NCBI GenBank assembly: GCA_024998595.1
Contig: JACOEK010000002.1
Location: 434,001 to 498,000 of the forward strand
Direction of reading: 5' to 3'
DNA length: 64,000 nucleotides
From: Nitrospira sp.
Lineage (GTDB): Bacteria; Nitrospirota; Nitrospiria; Nitrospirales; Nitrospiraceae
Shown: piece by piece, positions 8,601 through 16,986 of the stretch
How the letters are laid out: each line of letters opens with the position of its first letter
How positions within the stretch are numbered: position 1 is the first letter of the stretch
Translations under genes and position numbers: made by a program
The notes under the pieces: generated by a model
What the model was told of the DNA's origin: nothing
Seen by the model: the letters and a program-made list of their open reading frames with translations, nothing else
Databases searched by the model: none

Positions 8601-10022
8601 ATTACAGGTGCCATTAACGGGGCGAGGAGGAGCGGCGCTATCACTGCCATTACAATGTTGTCCGTGATGCGCATGACCATAGTCCTGAAGCGCCGTGGGA
8701 ATATTCACATCTTCCGTTGGCTCACCGTCGGTAAAGATGATGACGAACGTTCGACAGCAATTCACCACCTGAGATGTCGACGCCCAAGGGGGCGTGTGGT
8801 TTTGACCAAAAAAGTACGGGTCGCGACCACAGGCATTTGTAATATATCCAGAAGGACAGGTTTCCGTGCCGACCAATGCCGTGATTTCACTCGTTCCGAT
8901 GGAACCGGCGCCGGTAGTTGCAAAATTTACCGCGTTTGAAATACCTCCTGAAAACGCGATCGGATAAACATAGCCCGTTGTAAACGTCGATTGAATCTGC
9001 GCGACGTACCGCGCCGTCTCATAAAGCGATTCGCTCAATGGCGTCCAGGTCGAGGGATATGATTCCTCTACCGCATCCACCATAGCCGCCATGTTCGTAT
9101 TGAAAGTCTCGACTGTCGTTCCGGTCCAGTCGACGGATTGACGAGAACCCGCTCCCACCAACATGCGAGCGCCTTCACTACTGGACTTGAATTCAACGAG
9201 GCCAAAGCGGGCTTTGCTGCCGATCTGCTGAATGACCCCTGTGGGTTCAGTCGAGTACCCGACTTTCAATTCATACTTCCGAACGCTGTATGAGTCACCG
9301 CAATTGCTATTAAAACTCGTGTCATTGTCCACACAGAAATAGGGCACAGCCGGAGTTCCGCTCGCCGAAATTCCAATCGAAATTGTCGCTGGATTGCTGC
9401 CGCGATCGGTCAGCGGAATTCGACCCACATAGGTGTTCGCTCCGGCGCCTGCATTGTAGTTCACATCCGCTCGTTCATCATTCACCCCTGTTGCCTGAGC
9501 GCGGACGGTTTTCAAGGCGGGCGTTCCACTGGTCGGACAGGTGCCATCCGTAGCTCTGGTAACGGCACAGTCGCCACCGGACATGGCTCGTTTTACCGCA
9601 TCGAACCGGCGGAGTGTCGCCCAATTCAAAAAATTTCCATCCCATTCCGTCGTCGAACAAGCCGTCGACACGGCCGCCTTTGCGGCACCGTTTTCAAATC
9701 TTTTGTCGGTCGTGTTGTACGTATAGCAGCGGAGCGAATCAAAGTAGCCCGAATAGCGAGTGGTATTGGTCCATGTCGTGGTGGTCGAGGTGCTTCCATC
9801 CGCCAACGTGCCGCATGAAGTTGATTCGCAAGCCCGATTGCTCATACTCCCGGAATTATCCATCAGGATGATGATATTCGGCGTGGTCGCACCTGAGACG
9901 AAAGGCGGTGACGCAGTGTAGTCCGCGTTGGAGACGACGGCTGCCGCGTCGCCGGATCCAAACAGACCGGCACTGACACTACCGACAAGGACCATCAGCG
10001 AGGCAAAAGTTCGGCGATTCAT
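5601..10022 (-). CDS. pilY1: PilY1-type type IV pilus tip adhesin/biogenesis factor
   Basis: A 1473-residue secreted protein with an N-terminal signal peptide ending ADAAA, a von Willebrand A-like region containing the MIDAS motif DNSGSMS at 55-61, and a C-terminal PilY1 beta-propeller from about residue 840 (GDVIHSTPTVV, then VAYVGGNDGMLHAFNAG). Several EF-hand-like loops (DSNGDGIPQ near 570, DTNQDGRLD near 675, DSDGDGLPNDQNSDG near 712-727, DSDHDGIVD near 767) suggest multiple calcium sites. PilY1 caps or primes the minor-pilin complex and promotes adhesion and pilus extension. The cluster fimT-pilV-pilW-pilX lies immediately upstream, as in other pilY1 operons. An SD-like GAGGAGGAA precedes the ATG. 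Confidence 0.93.
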   Translation of the reverse strand: MNRRTFASLMVLVGSVSAGLFGSGDAAAVVSNADYTASPPFVSGATTPNIIILMDNSGSMSNRACESTSCGTLADGSTSTTTTWTNTTRYSGYFDSLRCYTYNTTDKRFENGAAKAAVSTACSTTEWDGNFLNWATLRRFDAVKRAMSGGDCAVTRATDGTCPTSGTPALKTVRAQATGVNDERADVNYNAGAGANTYVGRIPLTDRGSNPATISIGISASGTPAVPYFCVDNDTSFNSNCGDSYSVRKYELKVGYSTEPTGVIQQIGSKARFGLVEFKSSSEGARMLVGAGSRQSVDWTGTTVETFNTNMAAMVDAVEESYPSTWTPLSESLYETARYVAQIQSTFTTGYVYPIAFSGGISNAVNFATTGAGSIGTSEITALVGTETCPSGYITNACGRDPYFFGQNHTPPWASTSQVVNCCRTFVIIFTDGEPTEDVNIPTALQDYGHAHHGQHCNGSDSAAPPRPVNGTCNTNAATPFSDLLAEHKTDYADNGTHYLDDVAYWAHTSDLRPCSGTSDGTIAGLSVTGHCIPGTQNLTVYSFFAFGNINGRGILAQTARLGGFEDSNGDGIPQTSEWDKENNLTGASTPDGIPDAYFESSNVDDLQDKLLATIASILRRSASGSSVSVLATASTGEGALYQSYFYPSTIEPSTLSDIKWTGYTQALFIDTFGNTREDTNQDGRLDYKVDKIIKTRFDSVSNSVKVDKYVDSDGDGLPNDQNSDGQVTVADCNPCGKLLSDILPIWEAGKQLALKDSSTRTILTWVDSDHDGIVDSGEQMAFSTANEPTLRPYLRAASSAEGTKIINFVRGCDATTCTEQAATRDRRLQVPAGSGTLKVWKLGDVIHSTPTVVAGPRDRHDAIYGDQSYSAFLQKWYNRRQVAYVGGNDGMLHAFNAGYYHPGDDTSGSAPANTTEHGWFTTAPADNSSGAPLGDELWGFVPYELLPQLEFLSRADYQHAYYVDLPLKVADVRIFTADTDHPNGWGTILIGGFRMGGSCGACVAGTGAPPMTVTISGTNYNFYSSYFVMDVTNPDSPKLLWSFNSSDLGLTTSVPTVVRVNPGGDAKASNTNAKWNMVVGSGPTGYDASVAQGAKVFVIDLATGPGSSNSLVTSYPIGSWDSYVGDMTAFDRDLDYRHDVVYFGRVINDGALPWRGKIYRLTMGAGGATSKFGTVTSPTQWGIASGSDRVPTEMLDTFTSGAEMGPVATAPSVTLDDAANVWVFAGSGRYYSKSDKTDISTQYFVGMKDSVLNAGCNQSSGVTNCMDNDLVDVTAATVCVVGVGDCGLASGTNQVSGVTGASTFTGLISLVQSKDGWVTKLVEPANPPTKPVPYGIGERAVSSPTVFGGVVFFPTFIPTNDICVSSGTSRLWALFYKTGSAYQEPIIGTTASGANQTVNKFGSLGEGLAFGIVVHMGSGRDGGSPFGLLINMSQGNFGDCSTCGGPGGAPSSGINVPVAIDPRSHFFSWTNL

Positions 10023-10099
10023 GCGTTCTTCCTCCTCATCTCAAGCAGGACAACAGCCGTCACATTATGGCTACGAGTTGAGACAAGACCCTTCGTGCG

Positions 10100-10429
10100 C
10101 TATTGCGGTAACTTCACGACCATCTTATCGATGTGGCCTTCTTTGAGATGGAATTTAGCAAGCGAGGTCGGAATAATGCGTCCCAGTTCCAGTGGTTCTC
10201 CTTCATGGGTTACCACTATGACTGCCGCTTTCAACACATAACTCCGTCCGTCGATGCGAATGGTCGATCCTTGCACCTCGTCGATCACACCGGACTGAAA
10301 CCCGACGGTTGCAAACAGCATGGCTTCCTGTGGTGGCTCAGACTCTGCGTATACAATGGGCACTCCGGCCGGTCCTATTTGCCACCATGCCAACAAGCCA
10401 ATCACCATGTAGAGGAGTGCGTTCTTCAT
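10100..10429 (-). CDS. Small secreted protein encoded between pilX and pilY1
   Basis: A 109-residue protein from the ATG at 10429, preceded by AGAGAGGG. Residues 1-28 are a signal peptide (MKNALLYMVIGLLAWWQ, cleavage near VYA-ES). The mature part is beta-rich, including SGVIDEVQGSTIRIDGRSY and ending in KMVVKLPQ; no known domain is recognised. Its frame overlaps the 3' end of pilX and is followed by pilY1, so it is co-expressed with the pilus-tip genes. A role in PilY1 export, folding or pilus priming is a positional inference only. Confidence 0.7.
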   Translation of the reverse strand: MKNALLYMVIGLLAWWQIGPAGVPIVYAESEPPQEAMLFATVGFQSGVIDEVQGSTIRIDGRSYVLKAAVIVVTHEGEPLELGRIIPTSLAKFHLKEGHIDKMVVKLPQ

Positions 10430-10443
10430 CGCCAGACCCTCTC

Positions 10444-11076
10444 TTAGCTGATTTTCTTCACGCATGTATCCCCCTCCAAACAGCCATATACCGAGGTTAC
10501 GGTACTGCTTGAGCCGGTTGCGGCATTGGTTGCTGTGCAGGTGATCCTATAGACAACCTCGGTAGACGTTACCCCTGTACCCTGTCCAGACTTCGGATGC
10601 GCGTAGAGGCGATCGATGTCGCCATTGACGGTAAAACCAGGCAGATTCGTCATCACAAAATTGGGTTCCGTTGCCGCCGAATCAGCATAGTTCTCCGCTA
10701 ATGTCCCGGTAGGAGCTGGGGACGGAAGAGGCGAAGATCCGTAGATCTCCTGCCAAAGAATCGTTGAATTGGCTGCGGGAACCGGACCTGCCGGCGCGAT
10801 GAACGTAGCCGGCAAGACTCCCGGAGGTGACAGCGTTTGCTGGATGATGTTCGCCGCAAGGCCTTCGCAAGAATCCGCAGCCGCCACTACGGCCTCGGTT
10901 GTGCGGAAAAATCCTGCCATACGGTTTTCCATGCTTGTCACAGTGATGGAGGCAATGCCGAGGATGGAGAGAATCAGCAACATCAACATCACGGTCAGCA
11001 AGGCAATGCCGCGCTGATTCCGGCACCCGTCGTTCCCATATGCTGCTGTTGCAGTTCTTGCCTGTCGCAGATTCAT
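10444..11076 (-). CDS. pilX: PilX-like minor pilin
   Basis: A 210-residue protein with a PilX N-terminal domain: basic residues, then RGIALLTVMLMLLILSILGI (about 23-42) as the hydrophobic helix, then a SMENRMAG-type continuation and a globular part with cysteines C69, C178 and C197. Unlike classical prepilins it has no glutamate at +5 in the helix, as is usual for PilX/GspK-like proteins that cap the pilus-tip complex. It lies between pilW (15-base gap upstream) and the small secreted gene downstream, in the canonical fimT-pilV-pilW-pilX-pilY1 order. Confidence 0.87.
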   Translation of the reverse strand: MNLRQARTATAAYGNDGCRNQRGIALLTVMLMLLILSILGIASITVTSMENRMAGFFRTTEAVVAAADSCEGLAANIIQQTLSPPGVLPATFIAPAGPVPAANSTILWQEIYGSSPLPSPAPTGTLAENYADSAATEPNFVMTNLPGFTVNGDIDRLYAHPKSGQGTGVTSTEVVYRITCTATNAATGSSSTVTSVYGCLEGDTCVKKIS

Positions 11077-11090
11077 TGCGGCGTCTCTCG

Positions 11091-12194
11091 TTACAGGTTT
11101 CTCGGCTGAATTGTGCGGACCAGCACACGCCTTCGTTGCTGTTGGTAGGTGTTGGCGTCATAGCCCGTGTCGGCCGACGGATTATGATCGCCGACGATGA
11201 CAGGCCCCGGCGTGTTGACACCTTTGCTGCCCTTTTCGTCCAAGCCATCGTCCGCCTTCGTCGGCCGGACCACCAGGCTCACTTGTGCCATCCTGATCTT
11301 GTCCGGCGTCCTCGGTGTAATTGCCCAGGTGCCGTTAGAAACGAAATCTCCCTGAGAAAAGGTCGGGAATCCTCCAGACGAAGATCCGTCTTGATCATCG
11401 ATCACTCCGTCAGCATAGAGAGGATTGGGCGCCGCCTGGTTGCATCCGTCACAGGCATACGTGATTTGGAGATCCTCCACACCATCGACGAGCGCTACGT
11501 TGTCCCTGACGAGGCACGGCGCATTACTCCCGCAAGTGGCCGGAGTATTGACGACGATTTGGTATCGCACACACTGCATCAGATACACGGGCGTCCCGAT
11601 GGGAAATTGCCCGCTCACATAATTCCCGGCACCGAATCCGATGGACGTCGCACCAATGACTTTGACGGTTTTCGAGACCGCCCCTCCGATCGAAATGGTG
11701 GAATCTACGGCAAGGCCCTGAGCAAGCATTTCTGTGATGGCGGTACCTGAGAGACTGATCGAGTTGTCAAATGTCACCGCATTCGCAGTTCCGCCTGCCG
11801 CCGCCGTCAACGTCCATCCCGTCGTGTTCATGATCGGCAACACCATCGATACGCCATCCGCCCCGGTATCAGCCGCATTCGGCGATTGATCCTGCGGAAG
11901 CAATCCGACCGGCTTCGTCACGGCGCCGATGGTGGCCCTGCAGTTACCCACTGCGGCCGTCGCCGGATCGGTCGCGTTGTAATTGAAGCCGGCAAGCTTG
12001 ATGTCCCGACTGAGCAGGTCGGTCGCCAATCGGACATTCTGCTGGGTATCCGCCACCTGCGTATTGACCACATTGGCACGATTCGACGTGACGACCGTGG
12101 TCATTGTAGCGGCCACGATCACGACCGTGATCAACACGGCGGCCATCAATTCCACCAGCGTAAAGCCCTGTTGGTTGCCTTCACATCGACGCAT
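11091..12194 (-). CDS. pilW: PilW-like minor pilin
   Basis: A 367-residue prepilin. The start at 12194 (MRRCEGNQQG) is preferred because GTGGAG lies seven bases before it and it gives a nine-residue leader ending in Gly; three in-frame ATGs further upstream reach 12212. The cleavage site is QQG|FTLVELM, with E5 of the mature helix present. Downstream residues such as NVRLATDLLSRDIKLAGF match the PilW family. It is a minor pilin of the tip complex, processed by PilD at the inner membrane, and follows pilV after about 20 bases. Confidence 0.88.
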   Translation of the reverse strand: MRRCEGNQQGFTLVELMAAVLITVVIVAATMTTVVTSNRANVVNTQVADTQQNVRLATDLLSRDIKLAGFNYNATDPATAAVGNCRATIGAVTKPVGLLPQDQSPNAADTGADGVSMVLPIMNTTGWTLTAAAGGTANAVTFDNSISLSGTAITEMLAQGLAVDSTISIGGAVSKTVKVIGATSIGFGAGNYVSGQFPIGTPVYLMQCVRYQIVVNTPATCGSNAPCLVRDNVALVDGVEDLQITYACDGCNQAAPNPLYADGVIDDQDGSSSGGFPTFSQGDFVSNGTWAITPRTPDKIRMAQVSLVVRPTKADDGLDEKGSKGVNTPGPVIVGDHNPSADTGYDANTYQQQRRRVLVRTIQPRNL

Positions 12195-12214
12195 TGGCAT
12201 GCTCCACATCATGT

Positions 12215-12739
12215 CTATTCAGGCGCAACGACAGTCGTAAACACGGCCGTCTTAGTGCGAGTGGTGCTCACGTCAGTCTTCCGGGTTTGCCAACTCACGG
12301 TGATGGTCACCAAAAACCGATTCATCGTCACCGGGTTCGCAGTGGGATCCGGATCGAGGCGAGTTGATGTCACCACTCCTGCGGCACCTGGGAGCCCGGA
12401 ATTAGCCACCACGGCTTGCCACTGCGTACAATCGCCCCACGCCATGCGTTGCGTGCTCACACTCTGGGGACACGCCGCGGCCGTCGTGGTGTTGTGGTAG
12501 TCCAACACGCGTTGCCGATTATTCTGAATTCGCTCCGCCATATCTACGGCAATATTGGTCACGCGCGCCATATCGTTGGCATCAACGTTTTTTCCCAGGG
12601 ACATTCCGGACAATCCTGCGAGGCCCAATAGCCCAACTGAAAGCACGCCGGCTGCCACCATGGCCTCTAAAAGGGTAAAACCCTTCTGCATGGGCGTCAC
12701 CGTGCCTGACACTTCTTCTTGCGGTCTTACGTGTTTCAT
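12215..12739 (-). CDS. pilV: PilV-like minor pilin
   Basis: A 174-residue prepilin from the ATG at 12739 (MKHVRPQEE), which has AGAGG five bases upstream; another ATG at 12691 (MQKGFTLLEAM) would leave an extremely short leader. The cleavage motif is QKG|FTLLEAMVAAGVLSVGLLG, with the glutamate at +5. The mature domain includes DMAERIQNNRQRVLDY, which is PilV-like. Second gene of the first minor-pilin operon; its start overlaps the end of fimT region by a few bases. Confidence 0.87.
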   Translation of the reverse strand: MKHVRPQEEVSGTVTPMQKGFTLLEAMVAAGVLSVGLLGLAGLSGMSLGKNVDANDMARVTNIAVDMAERIQNNRQRVLDYHNTTTAAACPQSVSTQRMAWGDCTQWQAVVANSGLPGAAGVVTSTRLDPDPTANPVTMNRFLVTITVSWQTRKTDVSTTRTKTAVFTTVVAPE

Positions 12740-12746
12740 TCGGCCT

Positions 12747-13250
12747 CTATGGACAGGTCGCATGAGCGCACCAGTTCACCTTGCCAGAGGGAGCGACGAC
12801 CAGCGAATAGACCGTCCCCTGCTGGGAGACCAAGGTCAGGGGCACGTTCGCCGCTGCTCCGCTCAAGCCCTGCCGGGTGAATTGCACCGTTGGGCCACCT
12901 GTAAATGCGACGATAGCTTGAGGCAATATGATGGGCGCCAACGCACCGCCAAAATCCACATTCACCCTGCCGGACACTAGCGCCAGCGTCACGGTGACGG
13001 CCAGATTACGATTCATCGCGGCCATGCGGGCCAGATTCAAACTGCCAGCCAATTCGGTCGTGCCTTGTTTCAGCTGATACCGGGCATTCCATTGCAGATA
13101 ATTCGGCACGGCTACCATTGCCAGAATGCCGACAATCGCCACGGCGATCATCACTTCGATGAGGGTGAACCCTCTCTGACAACGAGCAACAGTGGACCGT
13201 TGGTGATAGCAAGAGACACACATAGCAACAGGCAGATGAGCAAGTGCCAT
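12747..13250 (-). CDS. fimT: FimT/GspH-like minor pilin
   Basis: A 167-residue prepilin that begins the first minor-pilin operon. The processing site is RCQRG|FTLIEVMIAVAIVGILAMVAVPNY, a textbook class III signal, and the globular part has the GspH/FimT features (ELAGSLNLARMAAMNRNLAVTV). The leader is long (27 residues) if the ATG at 13250 is used; an ATG at 13223 gives 18. Neither has a clear ribosome binding site. It is the first gene after a 358-base non-coding stretch that should contain the operon promoter. Confidence 0.85.
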   Translation of the reverse strand: MALAHLPVAMCVSCYHQRSTVARCQRGFTLIEVMIAVAIVGILAMVAVPNYLQWNARYQLKQGTTELAGSLNLARMAAMNRNLAVTVTLALVSGRVNVDFGGALAPIILPQAIVAFTGGPTVQFTRQGLSGAAANVPLTLVSQQGTVYSLVVAPSGKVNWCAHATCP

Positions 13251-13608
13251 GCCGATGAGGATTCAGGGAAATGTTTGTCTAAACAGTTGAAATATCAGCT
13301 GCATTCATATCTGCAGCCGTACAATTCCGGGCGTTTTGTGAGCACGGAGGTGACAATTTTCGTCGGATGTACGGCGATCTTTGCCCAAACACGGCAGGTC
13401 AACAGCACGAGACAAGGGAGGTGCTATAAGCCTTGGCTAGGGGCCACTCCGAGGAAGGGAAGCATTCCATTCTGATGATGCATCAATAGCACGGATACAT
13501 CGTTTGACGACTCAACCCGCATAGAGCCGATTCATACCGTCAACTGGTGTGGCTTGTCAGTGAGAGAAGTGTGAGAACAGGCAACGGAGTCAATCGAATG
13601 CAACGGTA
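13251..13608. other. Intergenic region between the two minor-pilin operons
   Basis: A 358-base stretch without a convincing gene; a plus-strand frame through it is mostly a shadow of fimT. It must hold the promoter of the first minor-pilin operon, but I found no good -35/-10 or sigma-54 pair and no hairpin with a U-tract. A G-rich segment at 13414-13462 looked riboswitch-like but fits no class I could match. Confidence 0.6.
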
Positions 13609-15408
13609 CTACTTAATTGCCACTGCGCGTACTTGCTTGTATGTAGTGAGCCCTTGAAGAACCTTTTCAATGCCATCCTGAAGTAGAGTGTGCATACCTT
13701 CGCTTTTCGCTAGCGCCAGCAATTCCCCGGTACGAGTCCTCCCTTGAATAAACGATTTCATACGCTCGGAGACCACCATCAATTCATGAATTGGAACTCG
13801 TCCACGGTACCCAGTGTGATTGCACACATCACATCCTCGCCCGCGAAACAACATGCACGCCCCGTCATACGTCGGCCACCGACCTGCCCATTCTTTCTCC
13901 CCGAAAGCCTGCACCAATTCTTCGTATTCGCTGCGAGTCGGATGGTAGGACTCCCGGCAGTGAGAGCAAATGCGCTTACACAGCCGCATAGCCAGTACAC
14001 CCAACATGGCATCGGAAAAATTGAACGGATCACAGCCCATGTCGAGCAATCGCACGACCGTTTCCACGGCGCTATTCGTATGGATGGTGCTGAACACCAG
14101 ATGACCCGTCAAAGAGGCTTCAATGGCAATATCCGCTGTTTCCTTGTCGCGCATTTCGCCGATCATGATCACATCAGGGTCGGCCCGCAGAAAAGCCCTC
14201 ATGGTGGCGGCAAATGTCAGCCCGATCTTAGGGTGAACCTGCACCTGTCGTAGGCCATCTTGTGTGATTTCTATCGGGTCTTCAGCCGTCCAGATCTTTC
14301 GTTCATCGGTGTTGATAGACGCGAGAATGGCGTGCAACGTCGTCGTTTTGCCGGAACCGGTCGGGCCGGCGCATAGCACGATGCCATGTGGTTTGTCCGC
14401 GAGCTGTTCCACCAGACGGCGAGTCTCGGCACTGAATTCAAATTCTTCCAGTCCCCTGGGACCGTTGGCGCTCAGCAAGCGGAGGACCACGTCCTCGTTA
14501 AATCCGGCAGTGGGAAGCGTTGCGACACGCAATTCAATCTCCTGCCCCGTGGTCAATTTGAAACGGATTTTCCCATCCTGAGGCTTCCGCCGTTCCGCGA
14601 TATCCAGGCTGGCCATGATCTTCACTCGAGAGACAATGGCTCGACGATAGGCTGCGGGAATTTTCATGTAGGTGAAACACGTCCCATCCACTCGAAAGCG
14701 CACCGCCGTCTCCTTACGGTCGGCATAGGGCTCGATATGAATATCCGACGCCCCTCGCCGATAGGCTTCCGCAATGATTTGGTTGGCGAGCCGGACAATC
14801 GCCGAATCGTTTTCCGTGATGGCGGCAATGGTCGCATTCTGCTGCTCTTCCAACTGCGCTTCACTGACCAGTTCGCCGAGAATATCCGTGATCGGATCGC
14901 CGACGTCACGTCCACACACATCACTCAGTACGCGTTCAATATCCGCCCGTAGACCAACGCGATACGAGACGGTCTGACCGGGAAAGGCTCGCCGCACATC
15001 GAGTAGTTTGTCAGGGTTTTGAGGATCGTTGATCAAAACTTCCACCCCTTGACCCTGCCGTCTGAGAGGAACCCAATGGTTCATTCTCAGATAGTCGATG
15101 CTGAGATTCTTCAGCAAACCTGGCTCGACGACCGTCTGCTCCTCATAGGCGAGGAACGGACATTCGTAAAATTCTGCAAGGACTGCACCGATCGCCGGCT
15201 TGGGGATTCGATAGCGGTCCATGAGAAGCGTGGCCACATCAAGCCGCTTTCGCAACGCTTCTGAGAGGGCAATCGTCAATTCCTCTTGCCGGAGAAACCC
15301 TTGACGAACAAGCGGCTCATAGAGGCCGGACGGACGCACGCGAGGTGAGCAGGGTTTCCCTGAGGGCGGTCCGCTCGACAGTGAAAGAGTCGAAATTGCG
15401 CGATTCAT
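13609..15408 (-). CDS. PilB/GspE-type secretion or pilus assembly ATPase
   Basis: A 599-residue hexameric motor ATPase. The N-terminal part (about 28-165) resembles the GspE N/MshEN domain, though the RLG...Q residues that bind cyclic di-GMP in MshEN are not conserved here. The C-terminal core has Walker A GPTGSGKT at 348-355, Asp box EDP at 377-379, Walker B around 412-421 (IMIGEMRD), a His box near 435-445, and a tetracysteine zinc site (C481, C484, C526, C529). It powers pilus or pseudopilus extension from the cytoplasmic face. It ends the second minor-pilin operon, 69 bases after the PilX-like gene. No PilC, PilT or PilM gene is in the window. Confidence 0.9.
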   Translation of the reverse strand: MNRAISTLSLSSGPPSGKPCSPRVRPSGLYEPLVRQGFLRQEELTIALSEALRKRLDVATLLMDRYRIPKPAIGAVLAEFYECPFLAYEEQTVVEPGLLKNLSIDYLRMNHWVPLRRQGQGVEVLINDPQNPDKLLDVRRAFPGQTVSYRVGLRADIERVLSDVCGRDVGDPITDILGELVSEAQLEEQQNATIAAITENDSAIVRLANQIIAEAYRRGASDIHIEPYADRKETAVRFRVDGTCFTYMKIPAAYRRAIVSRVKIMASLDIAERRKPQDGKIRFKLTTGQEIELRVATLPTAGFNEDVVLRLLSANGPRGLEEFEFSAETRRLVEQLADKPHGIVLCAGPTGSGKTTTLHAILASINTDERKIWTAEDPIEITQDGLRQVQVHPKIGLTFAATMRAFLRADPDVIMIGEMRDKETADIAIEASLTGHLVFSTIHTNSAVETVVRLLDMGCDPFNFSDAMLGVLAMRLCKRICSHCRESYHPTRSEYEELVQAFGEKEWAGRWPTYDGACMLFRGRGCDVCNHTGYRGRVPIHELMVVSERMKSFIQGRTRTGELLALAKSEGMHTLLQDGIEKVLQGLTTYKQVRAVAIK

Positions 15409-15477
15409 AGCCCCTGTTCCTTTCCCACTACTTTGACGATCAGTTGATGACCCGATGTCGAGGAGGCATCGGCCACC

Positions 15478-16986
15478 TCAAATTTTGGTCTGCCAGCTTC
15501 CTGGTACGACAAATACCACCGGTAGACCCTGCACAAGTCCTTCGCGAAGATCGTGGTTGTACCAAACCTCCAACATTCCCGACCCGTTGGCGCCTTCCAT
15601 AATCGCCCCTTGTGCCGCCACCCCACCGTAGACTTTGACATGGCCGGCAAATCGCACATCACCTGCGGCATACAAGACGCCTTGAAGATGAATGCCGGAG
15701 AGTTGCACGGGTATCCGCGTCCCGAGCGACTGCTGACCCTCGGGCGGAGGACTCAACGCCGGCACGGCTCTTCCGGTGCGTCCTGCCTTCCAAAGAACAT
15801 GCGCGTTTACAAAAAAGATGCCTTCGGCATAGTCCTGATCGAGCACAATTGAACCCAAGTTATCGAGGCGAGGCGGCATCCCGTCAAGCGTGTCCACGAA
15901 CACGAGCCCCCGATGATCTCCCGGCCCCTTTGAGGCAAACACTTCAGAGGCAGGACGTCCCAAACCAGGCTGGATCACACCACCTTCGTGCAACAACCCG
16001 TCTCGATCGATCCCATACACTTGTCCAAATTGCATGGCCATTCGCTTCAAGGTCGCGTAGTCCCACTGATCGAGCTTGATGCCGGGAACCGGCTCCAGGT
16101 GATCATGAACATTCAATGGCACACCTGACCAAGCCTCGGCCGGAAGCTGGGCAAAAAAGGCATCGCCCCCAAGCCGGATCGTCAGCCATCGATCCTCACG
16201 ATGACCCATCTCGTCATACGCCTGTCCGCTAACCGGAGCCATTCCGCTCTTAATCGGAACTTCCTCAGGCCGTGGGAAATAGGCTCGGCCACGAACCACC
16301 ATTTCACCCCAATGTGCGAAGATGGAACCGGGTCGGGCTTGCGCCGACTCGCTTCCAAGGGCACCGCTCTGCAACGGTGCATGGAGCGCAGGCACAGCAT
16401 AGGCTCCGAATTCCATGCTTAACGTTTTTGTCACACGCGAGGCCGGGCCGGAGCCCGCGGTCACTTCCACCGTACAGAGCAATCCTGGTCGCGTCGCCCC
16501 GTATACTCGTAACTTGAGAATTCTCGCGAGACCCTTGAGTGATTTGAACCAGCCCGTCTGAGGATCGTTCAATAAACGGTCGTGCTGGAGATTCGCTGCA
16601 TCGAAAACTATGTCAGGATTCGCGCTCGTGCCGACGAATTGCGCATGCCCCTGCGCGTCAACATACGAGGGATCCCCTTGGGCATTGACTAACCGCTTGG
16701 CAAACCAGGTCGTCGTGACTTCCTGCGGTCGAAGTGACGGATCATGAAACCATCCCATCACTACATCCACAGCCGCCTCCGCAGCGTGGTGCGCCACACG
16801 CTCTTCCTGTAACGCGCTGGCACCAACGACTTCCTGCCCCGCCAGCTGCATGGAGGTCATCCCTAACAAGGCAAGCAGGAACACCACCATGAGCACTGCC
16901 AACAACGCCATCCCCCGTTCATCCCGCTGTTTCGGCTTCACTGCCCCTTCCCCGCGCATACCCATATCCCCATCCCCTTTTTTCAT
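15478..16986 (-). CDS. Large PilX/GspK-like minor pilin
   Basis: A 502-residue protein with a basic N terminus and RGMALLAVLMVVFLLALLGM (about 24-43), the PilX N-terminal helix lacking Glu5, then QEERVAHHAAEAAVDVVMGWF. The long C-terminal part ends in beta-repeats (LQGVLYAAGDVRFAGHVKVYGG) like those of large PilX-like proteins. At 502 residues it is over twice the size of the pilX in the neighbouring operon. Its ATG overlaps the stop of the upstream pilW-like gene by one base (TAATG). Its place matches GspK, the tip-capping pseudopilin. Confidence 0.78.
   Translation of the reverse strand: MKKGDGDMGMRGEGAVKPKQRDERGMALLAVLMVVFLLALLGMTSMQLAGQEVVGASALQEERVAHHAAEAAVDVVMGWFHDPSLRPQEVTTTWFAKRLVNAQGDPSYVDAQGHAQFVGTSANPDIVFDAANLQHDRLLNDPQTGWFKSLKGLARILKLRVYGATRPGLLCTVEVTAGSGPASRVTKTLSMEFGAYAVPALHAPLQSGALGSESAQARPGSIFAHWGEMVVRGRAYFPRPEEVPIKSGMAPVSGQAYDEMGHREDRWLTIRLGGDAFFAQLPAEAWSGVPLNVHDHLEPVPGIKLDQWDYATLKRMAMQFGQVYGIDRDGLLHEGGVIQPGLGRPASEVFASKGPGDHRGLVFVDTLDGMPPRLDNLGSIVLDQDYAEGIFFVNAHVLWKAGRTGRAVPALSPPPEGQQSLGTRIPVQLSGIHLQGVLYAAGDVRFAGHVKVYGGVAAQGAIMEGANGSGMLEVWYNHDLREGLVQGLPVVFVVPGSWQTKI

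Noticed and set aside
13201..13290. Sigma-54 promoter (TGGCAC) near fimT
   Set aside because: GG and GC elements are not ten bases apart; no TTGC match at the right distance.
13414..13462. GC-rich segment in the pilin intergenic region suggesting a cyclic di-GMP riboswitch
   Set aside because: The tetraloop, receptor and conserved GCAAAGCC core are absent; only superficial G-rich similarity.
15405..15671. 88-codon minus-strand frame at the end of the PilX-like gene
   Set aside because: Overlaps a clear coding frame and has no start signal or known fold.
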